Shown here: positions 9,331-17,662 of the stretch, piece by piece | Layout of the letters: every line of letters starts with the position of its first letter | Position numbering within the stretch: the first letter of the stretch is position 1 | Source of the DNA: Lachnospiraceae bacterium | GTDB taxonomy: Bacteria; Bacillota; Clostridia; Lachnospirales; Lachnospiraceae | Assembly: GCA_021770755.1 (NCBI GenBank) | Contig: JAETQI010000039.1 | Coordinates: 1 to 42,708, forward strand | DNA length: 42,708 bases | Direction of reading: 5' to 3' | The notes under the pieces: generated by a model | What the model saw: only the letters and a program-made list of their open reading frames with translations | Database searches by the model: none | Told to the model about the DNA's origin: nothing | Program-made: the position numbers and the translations under genes

Positions 9331-9873
9331 ATGCAGAACGATAGGAGCAGAAAAATATTTTGGGACGAAAACCATAATGTACAGTTTGATTTTTCTAATG
9401 CAGTGAGTGTGTTTGAACCACATAATCTGGCAAATATGTATTCCGAATATTTGTCGGATGTCGATTTTGTGATAGAGGATCAAGAAAAACTGATCTGTCT
9501 TGAATACAAGAATGCAAATGTAAAAAATGCGAATAATACAGATGCTTTTAAACAAAAGATTGATACGGAAGAATTTTGGAAAAAAATAGCGAAAAAATAT
9601 TATGGGACGATGTTCCTGGTATGGGCATGTAATAAAAATCAGACAGATAAAGTAGTGCAATATGTGTTGCTAATAGAGTGCAATCCCAGTTTTGACGATG
9701 CTTTGAAAAAAAGATTTGTTATGAAGATGATGCGCCAACTGCCATTTAAATATAATTCTCAAAGTGAAATTCATAAAAGGGTAATTGATGATTTCTGTTT
9801 GATGGATCTAAAAGAATGGAGAGTAAGGTATCCGCAATTTCCTATATATGATACGGAATTTTCAAAGGTATAA
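9331..9873 (+). CDS. Putative PD-(D/E)XK nuclease-like partner of the ATPase
   Basis: I do not recognise a named family for this 180-residue protein. It contains a spacing typical of PD-(D/E)XK nucleases: D45 in SDVDFVIED, then a hydrophobic strand LICLEYKNA with E58 and K60. Predicted alpha/beta segments follow (MFLVWACN, QYVLLIECN), consistent with that fold. No signal peptide or membrane segment is seen. The gene is transcribed with the ATPase upstream (10-base gap, purine-rich ribosome binding site at 9323-9326). A 34-bp repeat copy starts 11 bases after its stop. A nuclease effector under ATPase control is the simplest reading, but it could be a non-catalytic relative. Confidence 0.55.
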   Translation: MQNDRSRKIFWDENHNVQFDFSNAVSVFEPHNLANMYSEYLSDVDFVIEDQEKLICLEYKNANVKNANNTDAFKQKIDTEEFWKKIAKKYYGTMFLVWACNKNQTDKVVQYVLLIECNPSFDDALKKRFVMKMMRQLPFKYNSQSEIHKRVIDDFCLMDLKEWRVRYPQFPIYDTEFSKV

Positions 9874-9884
9874 TGTGAAATATA

Positions 9885-9918
9885 GGCTGAAAAGAATGCT
9901 GGAGAAGGCTGTGTGAAT
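9885..9918 (+). repeat. Direct repeat B (34 bp), displaced copy of the fusion gene's 3' end
   Basis: It is identical to 8031-8064 at 33 of 34 positions and still reads as RLKRMLEKAV plus stop in the equivalent frame, but no gene leads into it. It ends at the base before the stop codon of the histidine kinase on the other strand. This suggests that an ancestral chromosome had this gene end facing the kinase directly, and that the intervening 1.8 kb was added later. Confidence 0.92.
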
Positions 9919-11334
9919 CTATTCCCCTTCAACCTTCTCCAATGTAAAGATAAACTCCGTACCGACGCCTTCGGTGCTGACAACATTGATATTTTCATTG
10001 TGGGACTGGATGATCTCCTTGGTGATGGAGAGTCCAAGTCCCGTTCCTTTCTTGTCCTTGCCGCGTGAGAGGTCTGTCTTGTAGAAGCGGTTCCAGATCA
10101 GGCGGATGCTGTCCTTTGGGATACCGATGCCGTTGTCTTTGACGGAGACCAGCAGCTTGTTGGACCTTTCCACGGTCTCGATCTTGATCGAAGAATTTTT
10201 GTGGCTGAACTTGATGGCGTTGTCCACCAGGTTGTAGAGCACCTGCTGGATCTTTACCATATCTGCGTTTACATACATCTCATCTCCGGTGAGGACCAGC
10301 TCGATGGAGATCAGTTTTTGGCGGCAGGTTCCCTCGAAGGACATTGCCGTATTTTTGATTACCTGATTGATATCAAAGTTGGTTCTGTCAAGGATCATGC
10401 CTTTGGTCGTCAGGTTGTTGAGCGTGAGCAGGGAGTTGGTCAGTTTTGTCAGGCGGTCGGTTTCGTTCAGCACGACGCCGATGTATTTCTCGTGCATCTC
10501 GGGAGGGATCGTCCCGTCGAGCATCGCCTCGAGATATCCGCGCATGGAGGTGAGCGGTGAGCGGAAATCGTGGGAGATGTTTGCCACAAGGCGCTTCTGA
10601 TTGTCCTCGCTCTTGGCGACCTCGCTTGCCATGTAGGCGAGGGAGGCGGCGAGATAACCGATCTCGTCCTCGCTGTCCACCTGGAATTCGTATCTGAAAT
10701 TACCGATTGCATACTGTTCTGTCGCGTGTGTGATCTTGCGCAGCGGCAGATATACCATCTCCGTGAAGAAGAGCAGGATGATCAGCGACAGCAGAAAGAG
10801 GATCACCAGCGTGATATAGGATATGTTCAGGAGCGAGTTGCAGGAGGACTGCAGGTTATCCACAGATGCGTGGATGACCACATAGCCTTTCACCTTGTAC
10901 TTGGATGTGATCGGTGCAAACGCAGAGATCATCTCCTCGTCGAACATTCCGAAAAAGTTCCCGGTTGTATAAAACGAGTTCCCAGTGATCGTGGGACTGA
11001 AATTCGGGATGGTAGTGGGGTTTTCGATCTCAAGCGGCGAGCTGGAATCCAGCACGATCAGCCCCGACGGATTGACGATCCAGACCGAGGCGTCAAGGAA
11101 GGTGCCGATCGCCTCGATCTGACGCCATACGGATTCGAGTGTGATCTCGTTGTTGTAGAGATCCGCAGCGTAGGAGTCGGAGATCAGCAGGGCTTCCTTG
11201 TACAGGGAGTCAGCGCGCTCGCGCTTCATGTGTTCCAGCGTCATGCTCGATGTAAAAGTCGCGACGACGATAAAACCAAAAAAAGCAAAGATCAGATAAG
11301 CCAGTACAAATTTTAAATAAAGTGTCCGCTTCAT
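9919..11334 (-). CDS. Sensor histidine kinase (HAMP, HisKA, HATPase_c)
   Basis: This 471-residue membrane kinase pairs with the OmpR regulator just upstream. It has a first membrane span at residues 8-30, an extracytoplasmic sensor region of about 140 residues with no obvious ligand motif, and a second span at 171-192. HAMP follows (195-245), then HisKA with the phospho-acceptor H255 in NISHDFRSPLTS. The ATPase domain has NLVDNAIKFS (N box), KDNGIGIP (G1) and GTGLGLS (G2). An in-frame ATG at 11388 exists, but the ATG at 11334 is preferred: it overlaps the regulator's TAA by one base (TAATG), typical of coupled pairs, and starts MKRTLYLKF before the first span. The signal sensed is unknown. 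Confidence 0.93.
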   Translation of the reverse strand: MKRTLYLKFVLAYLIFAFFGFIVVATFTSSMTLEHMKRERADSLYKEALLISDSYAADLYNNEITLESVWRQIEAIGTFLDASVWIVNPSGLIVLDSSSPLEIENPTTIPNFSPTITGNSFYTTGNFFGMFDEEMISAFAPITSKYKVKGYVVIHASVDNLQSSCNSLLNISYITLVILFLLSLIILLFFTEMVYLPLRKITHATEQYAIGNFRYEFQVDSEDEIGYLAASLAYMASEVAKSEDNQKRLVANISHDFRSPLTSMRGYLEAMLDGTIPPEMHEKYIGVVLNETDRLTKLTNSLLTLNNLTTKGMILDRTNFDINQVIKNTAMSFEGTCRQKLISIELVLTGDEMYVNADMVKIQQVLYNLVDNAIKFSHKNSSIKIETVERSNKLLVSVKDNGIGIPKDSIRLIWNRFYKTDLSRGKDKKGTGLGLSITKEIIQSHNENINVVSTEGVGTEFIFTLEKVEGE

Positions 11335-12035
11335 TAATTTCTGACCTCGAATTTGTAGCCGACACTCCAGATCGTTGAGATGCGCCACGACTCATGATCC
11401 TTGATCTTTTCGCGGAGGCGTTTGATGTGTACATCAACAGTCCGCGTGTCACCGATGTAGTCGTATCCCCAGATCTGGTTGAGTAGCTGATCCCTCGTAA
11501 ATACATGGTTTGGCGATGCGGCGAGGAAGTACAGCAGTTCCAGTTCCTTAGGGGGCATGTCCACGGTCTTTCCCTTGTAAATGACAGAGTAGTTGGTGAG
11601 GTTTACGGTGAGGTCGGGATAGGAGACCTGCTTGGAGTCAAACGCGGGCTGCGCGGGGGAAGCTGTCTTATAGCGTCGCAGGACTGCCTTGACGCGCGCC
11701 ACGAGCTCCTTCGTGTCAAACGGTTTCTCCAGATAATCGTCGGCGCCAAGCTCGAGTCCCAGCACCTTGTCAAACACCTCGCCCTTTGCCGACAGCATGA
11801 TGATCGGGGTCTGTGATTTCTGGCGGACCTCGCGGCAGACCTGATAACCGTCAATGCCGGGAAGCATCAGGTCAAGAAGGATCAGGTCCGGTGAGAAGCT
11901 GTTCACTTCCTGCAATGCAGATTCCCCGTCATAGACGATCTTCGTCTCAAAACACTCCTTTGTCATGTACAGAGAGATCAGTTCTGCAATGTTTTCATCA
12001 TCATCTACGATCAGTATTTTTTGTTTGTTTGCCAT
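11334..12035 (-). CDS. Response regulator, OmpR/PhoB family
   Basis: This 233-residue transcription factor is phosphorylated by the kinase encoded downstream. The receiver domain (1-120) has the acidic pair D11/D12, phospho-acceptor D55 in LILLDLMLPG and lysine in DDYLEKPF. A winged-helix domain (about 135-230) ends with RTVDVHIKRLREKI and VGYKFE, the standard DNA-binding signature. It starts 24 bases after the stop of mutS2 on the same strand and overlaps the kinase start by one base, so all three are likely co-transcribed. Its target genes cannot be told from this window. Confidence 0.94.
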   Translation of the reverse strand: MANKQKILIVDDDENIAELISLYMTKECFETKIVYDGESALQEVNSFSPDLILLDLMLPGIDGYQVCREVRQKSQTPIIMLSAKGEVFDKVLGLELGADDYLEKPFDTKELVARVKAVLRRYKTASPAQPAFDSKQVSYPDLTVNLTNYSVIYKGKTVDMPPKELELLYFLAASPNHVFTRDQLLNQIWGYDYIGDTRTVDVHIKRLREKIKDHESWRISTIWSVGYKFEVRN

Positions 12036-12059
12036 TTTTTCGTCCTCATTCTTTTCGTT

Positions 12060-14471
12060 TTACTTAAATTCCACGATCGTCACGCCGGCGTCTCCCTCGC
12101 CGTACTCGCCGAGGTGGAAGGATTTCACATAGGAGACACGTTTGAGGTGCTGCTGGACAGCCTGCCGCAGTGCGCCGGTTCCCTTGCCGTGCACGACACG
12201 GACGCTGGGGGCATGGGACAGGTAGGCGTCATCGAGATATTTGTCAAGCTCCGAGATCGCCTCGTCCACGGTCTTTCCGAGCAGGTTGATCTCCGCGGAG
12301 AGGGTTGCAGCCTTGGACATGCCGATAGATCCGCCGCCGGAGCTTTTTCTGGAGCCGCCTGTACCGCCAAAGCCTTTTTTGTAGGCGGCAGTGCCTGACA
12401 TCGCGTCCTCGTTGATCAGTACCAGATCCTTGATATTGACCTTGGAGCGGATGATGCCGCACTGTACGAAGAGGTCGCCTTTTGCGTCCGGCTTCGAGGA
12501 GATCGTGCCCTTTAATCCCATCGAGACCACTTTTACCATGTCCCCGGGTTTGATCTGGGTCGGTTTTAAGATCTTGTGTGTGGGTTTTTCCTGTGCAGCC
12601 GCAAGCTTTGTATTTTTCTCCGAGATCTTGTCGCGCACTTTGGTGCGCGCTTTCTCCAGCTCCTGAATAGAGGTCTTGTTGACGCTGACTTTCTGGAAGT
12701 CCCGGATCGTCTCGTCGGCGACGTCCTTTGCCTCCTGCAGGATCTTGCGCGCTTCCTCGTTCGCCTCGCGCAGGATTTTGTCCTTCTGCGCGTCGAGGCG
12801 CTCCTGTTTCTGTTCCAGTTTCTTTTTCAGGGATTCGATCTCGGCTTTGTAGCTCTGGATCTCATTGCGCTCGTTTTCGATCGTGCGCCGGCTGGTCTCG
12901 AGATCTGCCAGCAGATCCTCAAAGCTTTCGTCCTCCTCGCTGATGTGCTCCCTGGCGGATGCGATGATCTCGTCCGGCAGGCCGAGCTTTGACGAGATGG
13001 CAAAGGCGTTGCTCTTGCCGGGGATACCGATCAGGAGCCGGTACGTCGGGCGGAGTGTCTCCACGTCGAATTCGCAGCAGGCATTTTCCACGTAGGAGGT
13101 CGTGAGTGCGAACACTTTGAGCTCGCTGTAGTGCGTGGTCGCCATGGTGCGGATGCCCTTGTCGTGCAGGTGCTTTAAGATCGCGATCGCAAGCGCCGCG
13201 CCCTCCGTCGGATCGGTGCCGGCGCCGAGCTCGTCAAAGATACAGAGGGAATCTTCGTCTGCATTTTTCAGAATGGAGATCGTGTTCGTCATGTGGGCAG
13301 AGAAAGTCGACAGGTTCTGCTCGATGCTCTGCTCATCGCCGATATCCGCGTATACCTCCGTGAAGATGCCAAGTTCGGAGCGGTCGAGAGCCGGTATGTG
13401 GAGTCCGGACTGCCCCATCAGCGCAAAGAGCCCGACCGTCTTTAAGGAGACTGTCTTTCCGCCGGTGTTGGGGCCTGTGACAACCAGCAGGTCAAAGTCT
13501 TTGCCGAGATTGATGTCGATGGGAACCACTTTCTTTTTGTCTAACAGCGGGTGGCGCCCTTTGCGGATATTGATATAGCGGTCTTTGTTAAAGAGCGGGC
13601 GCGACGCGTTCATGTCGATGGCAAGCCCTGCCCTTGCAAAGATAAAATCAAGCTTTGTCAGGAGGCGGTAGTTGTTTGCAAGCTCCTCGGTGTGCTCTCC
13701 GGCGGCGCTACTCAGCTCCGCGAGAATGCGCTCGATCTCGTCCTTCTCTTTCAGGGCGAGTTCCTTGAGCTGGTTGTTCAGATCCACGACGACAGCCGGC
13801 TCGATGAAAAGTGTGGAACCAGTGGAAGACTGGTCGTGGACCATTCCTGGGACATTGCCCTTGTGCTCCGCTTTGACGGGGATACAGTAGCGGTTGTTGC
13901 GCATGGTGACTACCGCGTCCTGCAGGTAAGTCCGATAGCTCCCATTGACCATGTTGGTGAGCTGGCTGTGTATCTTTTCGTTGGTCAGGTGGATGCTGCG
14001 CCGTATGTGCTTTAAGGTCGGGCTCGCGTCGTCCGCGATCTCCTCCTCGGAGATGATACAGCGGTTGATCTCGTTCTGGAGCGGCGTCAGCGGTTCGAGG
14101 TTTGCAAAATAGTCCTGCAGACTGTCGGTGATCTCCTCGTCGTGCTCTGTGCGCGCAAAGGTCTTTGCCCTTGTGGCGCAGGCGAGGGAGGCCGAGATCT
14201 TTAGGAGTTCTACGGCGGAGAGGGCGCTTCCGATCTCCAGTGACTTGATACTGAAGCTGATGTCCTTGTTTCCGCTGAAGTGGATGCGCCCGCCTTTTAC
14301 CAGGCGGGAAAACGCGTCGGAAGTCTGCTGCTGTGCCGCCTCGATCTCTTTGAGGCTGGTCATCGGTGTCAGTTTCTGGCACAGCTCCTTTCCGGGAGCC
14401 GAGCTTGCCTTGTCGACGAGCAGACTGATGATCTTATGATATTCAAGTATTCGCAATGCTTTATCGTTCAT
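12060..14471 (-). CDS. mutS2: MutS2 family ATPase/endonuclease
   Basis: This is an 803-residue MutS2 protein of full length. A core/clamp region (1-300) precedes the ATPase domain with Walker A GPNTGGKT (333-340) and Walker B CIFDELGAGTDPTEG. A long charged coiled coil (about 510-630), a KOW-like segment (KPGDMVKVVSMGLKG) and a C-terminal Smr domain with HGKGTG (761-766) follow. The first Smr motif reads INLLGKT rather than the usual LDLRG, so nuclease activity may be altered. In Bacillus subtilis, MutS2 (RqcU) splits collided ribosomes and acts in ribosome rescue, while other homologues suppress recombination. The ATG at 14471 follows GGAGG. It is 24 bases from the response regulator gene downstream. 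Confidence 0.95.
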   Translation of the reverse strand: MNDKALRILEYHKIISLLVDKASSAPGKELCQKLTPMTSLKEIEAAQQQTSDAFSRLVKGGRIHFSGNKDISFSIKSLEIGSALSAVELLKISASLACATRAKTFARTEHDEEITDSLQDYFANLEPLTPLQNEINRCIISEEEIADDASPTLKHIRRSIHLTNEKIHSQLTNMVNGSYRTYLQDAVVTMRNNRYCIPVKAEHKGNVPGMVHDQSSTGSTLFIEPAVVVDLNNQLKELALKEKDEIERILAELSSAAGEHTEELANNYRLLTKLDFIFARAGLAIDMNASRPLFNKDRYINIRKGRHPLLDKKKVVPIDINLGKDFDLLVVTGPNTGGKTVSLKTVGLFALMGQSGLHIPALDRSELGIFTEVYADIGDEQSIEQNLSTFSAHMTNTISILKNADEDSLCIFDELGAGTDPTEGAALAIAILKHLHDKGIRTMATTHYSELKVFALTTSYVENACCEFDVETLRPTYRLLIGIPGKSNAFAISSKLGLPDEIIASAREHISEEDESFEDLLADLETSRRTIENERNEIQSYKAEIESLKKKLEQKQERLDAQKDKILREANEEARKILQEAKDVADETIRDFQKVSVNKTSIQELEKARTKVRDKISEKNTKLAAAQEKPTHKILKPTQIKPGDMVKVVSMGLKGTISSKPDAKGDLFVQCGIIRSKVNIKDLVLINEDAMSGTAAYKKGFGGTGGSRKSSGGGSIGMSKAATLSAEINLLGKTVDEAISELDKYLDDAYLSHAPSVRVVHGKGTGALRQAVQQHLKRVSYVKSFHLGEYGEGDAGVTIVEFK

Positions 14472-14545
14472 AATAGTCCTCCGTTTAGTTCATCATTGCA
14501 CAGATATCAGGCACTGTCTTTCAACGGAATCTGCGCAGCACTGTA

Positions 14546-15679
14546 CTAATAAATTCCCCGGATGCCGGTGTCGCCATCGAGGGTGTTCATGTTATATAGC
14601 AGTAATATATCCGTGATGTCCCCGTGTTCTGCCAGAAAAGAGGACGGTCCGTCCCTGTAGTATCTGGTGTCGAGCACGTAGATCTTTTTGTAATGGTGCG
14701 CGAGGAAGGGCACCATGGAATTGGCGTAACTGTCCTTGATCAGCATCAGTGTATCCTGTGAGGCCGCCGTGCTGTTCTCGATCTCGACAAGCGGATGGAT
14801 ATTGTTGAGAAAGAGAGAGTATTTGTCTTTCTCTGCCACATAGTCGAGGTTGTACAGTCTGTCGGTCACTTCCCCCGTATCTGCATAGGTGACAGTCAGG
14901 TCATCTGCGGGGTTGGTGTATATCGTGATCGCGTCTTTCGGGTGGCTGTAATCGTTCACCTTGGAGTACAGCGTGCCGGCAAAATCTTCTGTGACGGTCT
15001 GCGCTTCCATGGATTCAAGTGACACGGGTGTCATATTTTTGGCATCGCAGTACGCGAGATAACCATAGTATGCGCCCAGCGTCGTCCAGTGATGGTCCGT
15101 GCGGTAGTAGATCTGTCCCTGCGCGGCGCCCTCATAAAGCCTGTCCGTGCAGTCGATCGCGGGAATGCCCGATGCATCGTAGATTGCGTCTGCAACCTCC
15201 TTCTGATCAGACGATGGAGCATATGCAGGGAGTTTGTCGCTGTATATGGTCACGGCTGTCGGCACCAGCATCAAATTCACGTCGACTTTTGCCTGACCGA
15301 TCTTGTCGTAAAAATGGACGAGCGTGTCCGTTATGCGCGCTGTGTTCTGCGGTTTGGCGTAGGATTCGATGAGATAGTCGTCCTGCGCCACATAGACGTG
15401 GTTGATCTCCCTCCTGCCGCTTGCGATCTCCACGCCACTCTTTAATCCCACAAAAAAATCCCGCTGCGGGAAGTGGTCGGCAAGCCAGTCGCCCAGCGAC
15501 TCCGTGTATTCTCCGCCCAGCAGAGCATTCGCGGAAAAGGACGGGAATTTTGTGAGATATCTGTTTTCATTTTCAGAAAATTCTTTCTTCGGACTGACGA
15601 GCAGGCATACGGACAGCGATAAGATGCCGATGCAGAGCAGGCATACGACAGTCCTTTTTATTTTCATGTTTGTGATCAT
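14546..15679 (-). CDS. DHHW-family (AlgX/PatB-like) O-acetylation protein
   Basis: This 377-residue protein is anchored by an N-terminal segment (residues 10-28) with the rest outside the cell. It carries the family's DHHW motif (195-198 in YYRTDHHWTT) and a downstream serine in LIKDSYANSM, matching SGNH-like acetyl-transfer proteins that work with an MBOAT partner. The MBOAT gene lies 30 bases upstream in the same direction, followed by DUF4358 and SGNH hydrolase genes, so this is the last gene of a four-gene surface O-acetylation operon. The acceptor could be peptidoglycan, teichoic acid or a capsule. mutS2 begins 74 bases downstream on the same strand. Confidence 0.87.
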   Translation of the reverse strand: MITNMKIKRTVVCLLCIGILSLSVCLLVSPKKEFSENENRYLTKFPSFSANALLGGEYTESLGDWLADHFPQRDFFVGLKSGVEIASGRREINHVYVAQDDYLIESYAKPQNTARITDTLVHFYDKIGQAKVDVNLMLVPTAVTIYSDKLPAYAPSSDQKEVADAIYDASGIPAIDCTDRLYEGAAQGQIYYRTDHHWTTLGAYYGYLAYCDAKNMTPVSLESMEAQTVTEDFAGTLYSKVNDYSHPKDAITIYTNPADDLTVTYADTGEVTDRLYNLDYVAEKDKYSLFLNNIHPLVEIENSTAASQDTLMLIKDSYANSMVPFLAHHYKKIYVLDTRYYRDGPSSFLAEHGDITDILLLYNMNTLDGDTGIRGIY

Positions 15680-15709
15680 TGTTATGGTATCCTTTCGGAA
15701 AATGGACAG

Positions 15710-17125
15710 TTAAAACCGGAAGTACAAAAACGGATTGTAGGTGTCGCTCACCATGTATGCCGTTGACAATAGAAACAGCAGCAGCATACCGATCCCGGCG
15801 CACGCGGACAAAATGCAGCGTTTTCCAGCGCCAAGCCTTGCTGCCTTTTGGCAGATCCACGGATATACCGGGCATGCAAGGACACAGGCGGTGACAAGCA
15901 CGGCGCCGTAATTGCCCAGATACCACAGAAAACGGGTGTCGGCAAGTGTACCGGAGGCGAAGGAAAAGAGCAATGTGATGTAGCCCCCAAGCTCTCCAAA
16001 GTCTGTGATCGCAAAGATCACGAAACCAAACACGACGATCAGAAACGCGTAGGCGTGCCGGATCCCTCTGGGTAATTTTGCAAGCAGTTTTCCCCATACG
16101 TATTTTTCCAGCATGAGCAGGATCCCGTAGTAGACGCCCCACAGGACAAAATTCCACGACGCCCCATGCCACATTCCGGTCAGAAACCATACGACGGCAA
16201 TATTGAACAGGTGGCGCAGGACTCCCTTCCTGTTTCCGCCGAGCGGGATGTACACATAATCGCGGAACCATGTGGACAGCGAAATGTGCCAGCGCCGCCA
16301 GAAGTCCGTCACGGAGACTGCGGTCAGCGGGTAATTAAAGTTCTCATTATAATGAAAGCCGAGCATGTGCCCCATGCCGATCGCCATATCGCTGTAAGCG
16401 CTGAAGTCAAAATAGAGCTGCAGCGTAAAACAGAGCGCGCCAAGCCATGCCGTCGCAACGCTCGTATCCGCAGCGCCCAGGACGCGGATCTCTTCCCACA
16501 GGGCACCGGTCTGGTTAGCGATGAGCACTTTCTTGAACAGCCCCATCATAAAGCGCAGCAGCCCCTGCTCAAATCCTGCCAGCGTGAGTTTCCTGCCATG
16601 AAGCTGTTCCTGAATGTCGGCAAAGCGCACGATGGGACCGGCAACTAGCTGCGGAAACATGGACACGTAAGTGAGGTATGCCGTATAGCTGTGCTCCGCT
16701 TTCACCTCGCCGCGGTACAGGTCGATGATATAGCTCATCGTCTGAAAGGTATAAAAGCTGATACCGACTGGGAGATGGATCCCGGGCTGCGCAAACTGCG
16801 TACCGAGCAGTCCGTTTATGGACGCGACAGCAAAGTCGGCGTACTTGAAAAAGGCAAGTATGGACAGATTGATACAGATGCTGCAGCACAGGAAAAAAGT
16901 CCGCCTGCACCGGGTCGTGCCAAAGCGCTCCATCAGCCGCCCGTTCGTGTAGTCGAGCAAGGTGGAAAAGAGCATCAGGAGAATGTACAGCGGCTCTCCC
17001 CACGCGTAAAAAATCAGGCTAAAAATAAGCAAAATCCCATTTTTCCATGAAAATGGGACTGCGTAATACAAGATCAGGCACAGCGGCAGGAAAAAGAACA
17101 AAAACGGGATACAGCTAAAGACCAT
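15710..17125 (-). CDS. MBOAT-family membrane O-acyltransferase (AlgI/DltB-like)
   Basis: This 471-residue protein has about ten to twelve membrane spans and moves an acyl group, usually acetyl, across the membrane for attachment to a cell-surface polymer. Family landmarks are YTFQTMSYIIDLYRG (about 125-140), the region DFWRRWHISLSTWFRDY with the conserved WHISL, and the catalytic histidine in TGMWHGASWNF. The ATG at 17125 is preceded by GGAGGA. It is 12 bases from the DUF4358 lipoprotein gene upstream. Its acyl group is presumably passed to the DHHW protein and controlled or removed by the SGNH hydrolase. Confidence 0.92.
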   Translation of the reverse strand: MVFSCIPFLFFFLPLCLILYYAVPFSWKNGILLIFSLIFYAWGEPLYILLMLFSTLLDYTNGRLMERFGTTRCRRTFFLCCSICINLSILAFFKYADFAVASINGLLGTQFAQPGIHLPVGISFYTFQTMSYIIDLYRGEVKAEHSYTAYLTYVSMFPQLVAGPIVRFADIQEQLHGRKLTLAGFEQGLLRFMMGLFKKVLIANQTGALWEEIRVLGAADTSVATAWLGALCFTLQLYFDFSAYSDMAIGMGHMLGFHYNENFNYPLTAVSVTDFWRRWHISLSTWFRDYVYIPLGGNRKGVLRHLFNIAVVWFLTGMWHGASWNFVLWGVYYGILLMLEKYVWGKLLAKLPRGIRHAYAFLIVVFGFVIFAITDFGELGGYITLLFSFASGTLADTRFLWYLGNYGAVLVTACVLACPVYPWICQKAARLGAGKRCILSACAGIGMLLLFLLSTAYMVSDTYNPFLYFRF

Positions 17126-17137
17126 GTTACTCCTCCG

Positions 17138-17662
17138 CTAAAACAATCCGCCTTCGATGATATCTGTGATCGCGTCTGCGTTTTCGGATATCACGAGCCA
17201 TACATAGTTATCTTTTGTCTGAACCTTGCTCTTCTCCACGATCGCGAACTGTTCAGGGATATAGTTCTCCATCTCATTTTTCTTTTCTTCCACAACAGTC
17301 TGGAGACTGGCGGTAAGTCCCTCCAGGTCATCGGTGTTCTTCACCTTCATGATGATGATGGTCTCCGCCTGCGCGGCGTCCTCCGACATGGAGAAGATGT
17401 ATTCCTCAAGCAAGGCAGCATCGATGCCGTAATAGTTGGAGATAAAATCGTCCTCCATACATTGCGGTGAATATAGGGACACGGACTGTTCGATCTCCTG
17501 ATAGATCTCCTGGATCGATTTGCCCGCAGTCTGTGACGGATCGGGTGCCGCAGTCTGGTCTGACGTGTTTGCAGCCGGTACGCTCTGATCCTGGCATCCC
17601 GTGCTGAGCAGCACAGCGGCTGCCAGGACTGCCGCGGCTTTGGTGTATTTTATCGTATTCAT
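17138..17662 (-). CDS. DUF4358 lipoprotein
   Basis: This is a 174-residue lipoprotein with a signal peptide and lipobox LLSTGC, so C23 would be lipidated. A short Thr/Pro/Ala-rich linker (24-46) precedes a DUF4358 domain (about 48-172). That domain has the typical MEDDFISNYYGID segment, an ETIIIMKVKN strand and a final VWLVISENADAI. The family is often found beside MBOAT and SGNH genes; its biochemical role is not known. Its ATG overlaps the end of the SGNH hydrolase gene by 4 bases (ATGA-type), so the two are translationally coupled. Confidence 0.87.
   Translation of the reverse strand: MNTIKYTKAAAVLAAAVLLSTGCQDQSVPAANTSDQTAAPDPSQTAGKSIQEIYQEIEQSVSLYSPQCMEDDFISNYYGIDAALLEEYIFSMSEDAAQAETIIIMKVKNTDDLEGLTASLQTVVEEKKNEMENYIPEQFAIVEKSKVQTKDNYVWLVISENADAITDIIEGGLF

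Noticed and set aside
12576-12992. Long plus-strand open frames opposite mutS2 and the histidine kinase
   Set aside because: They are antisense to well-defined genes, have no ribosome binding sites and give low-complexity proteins.
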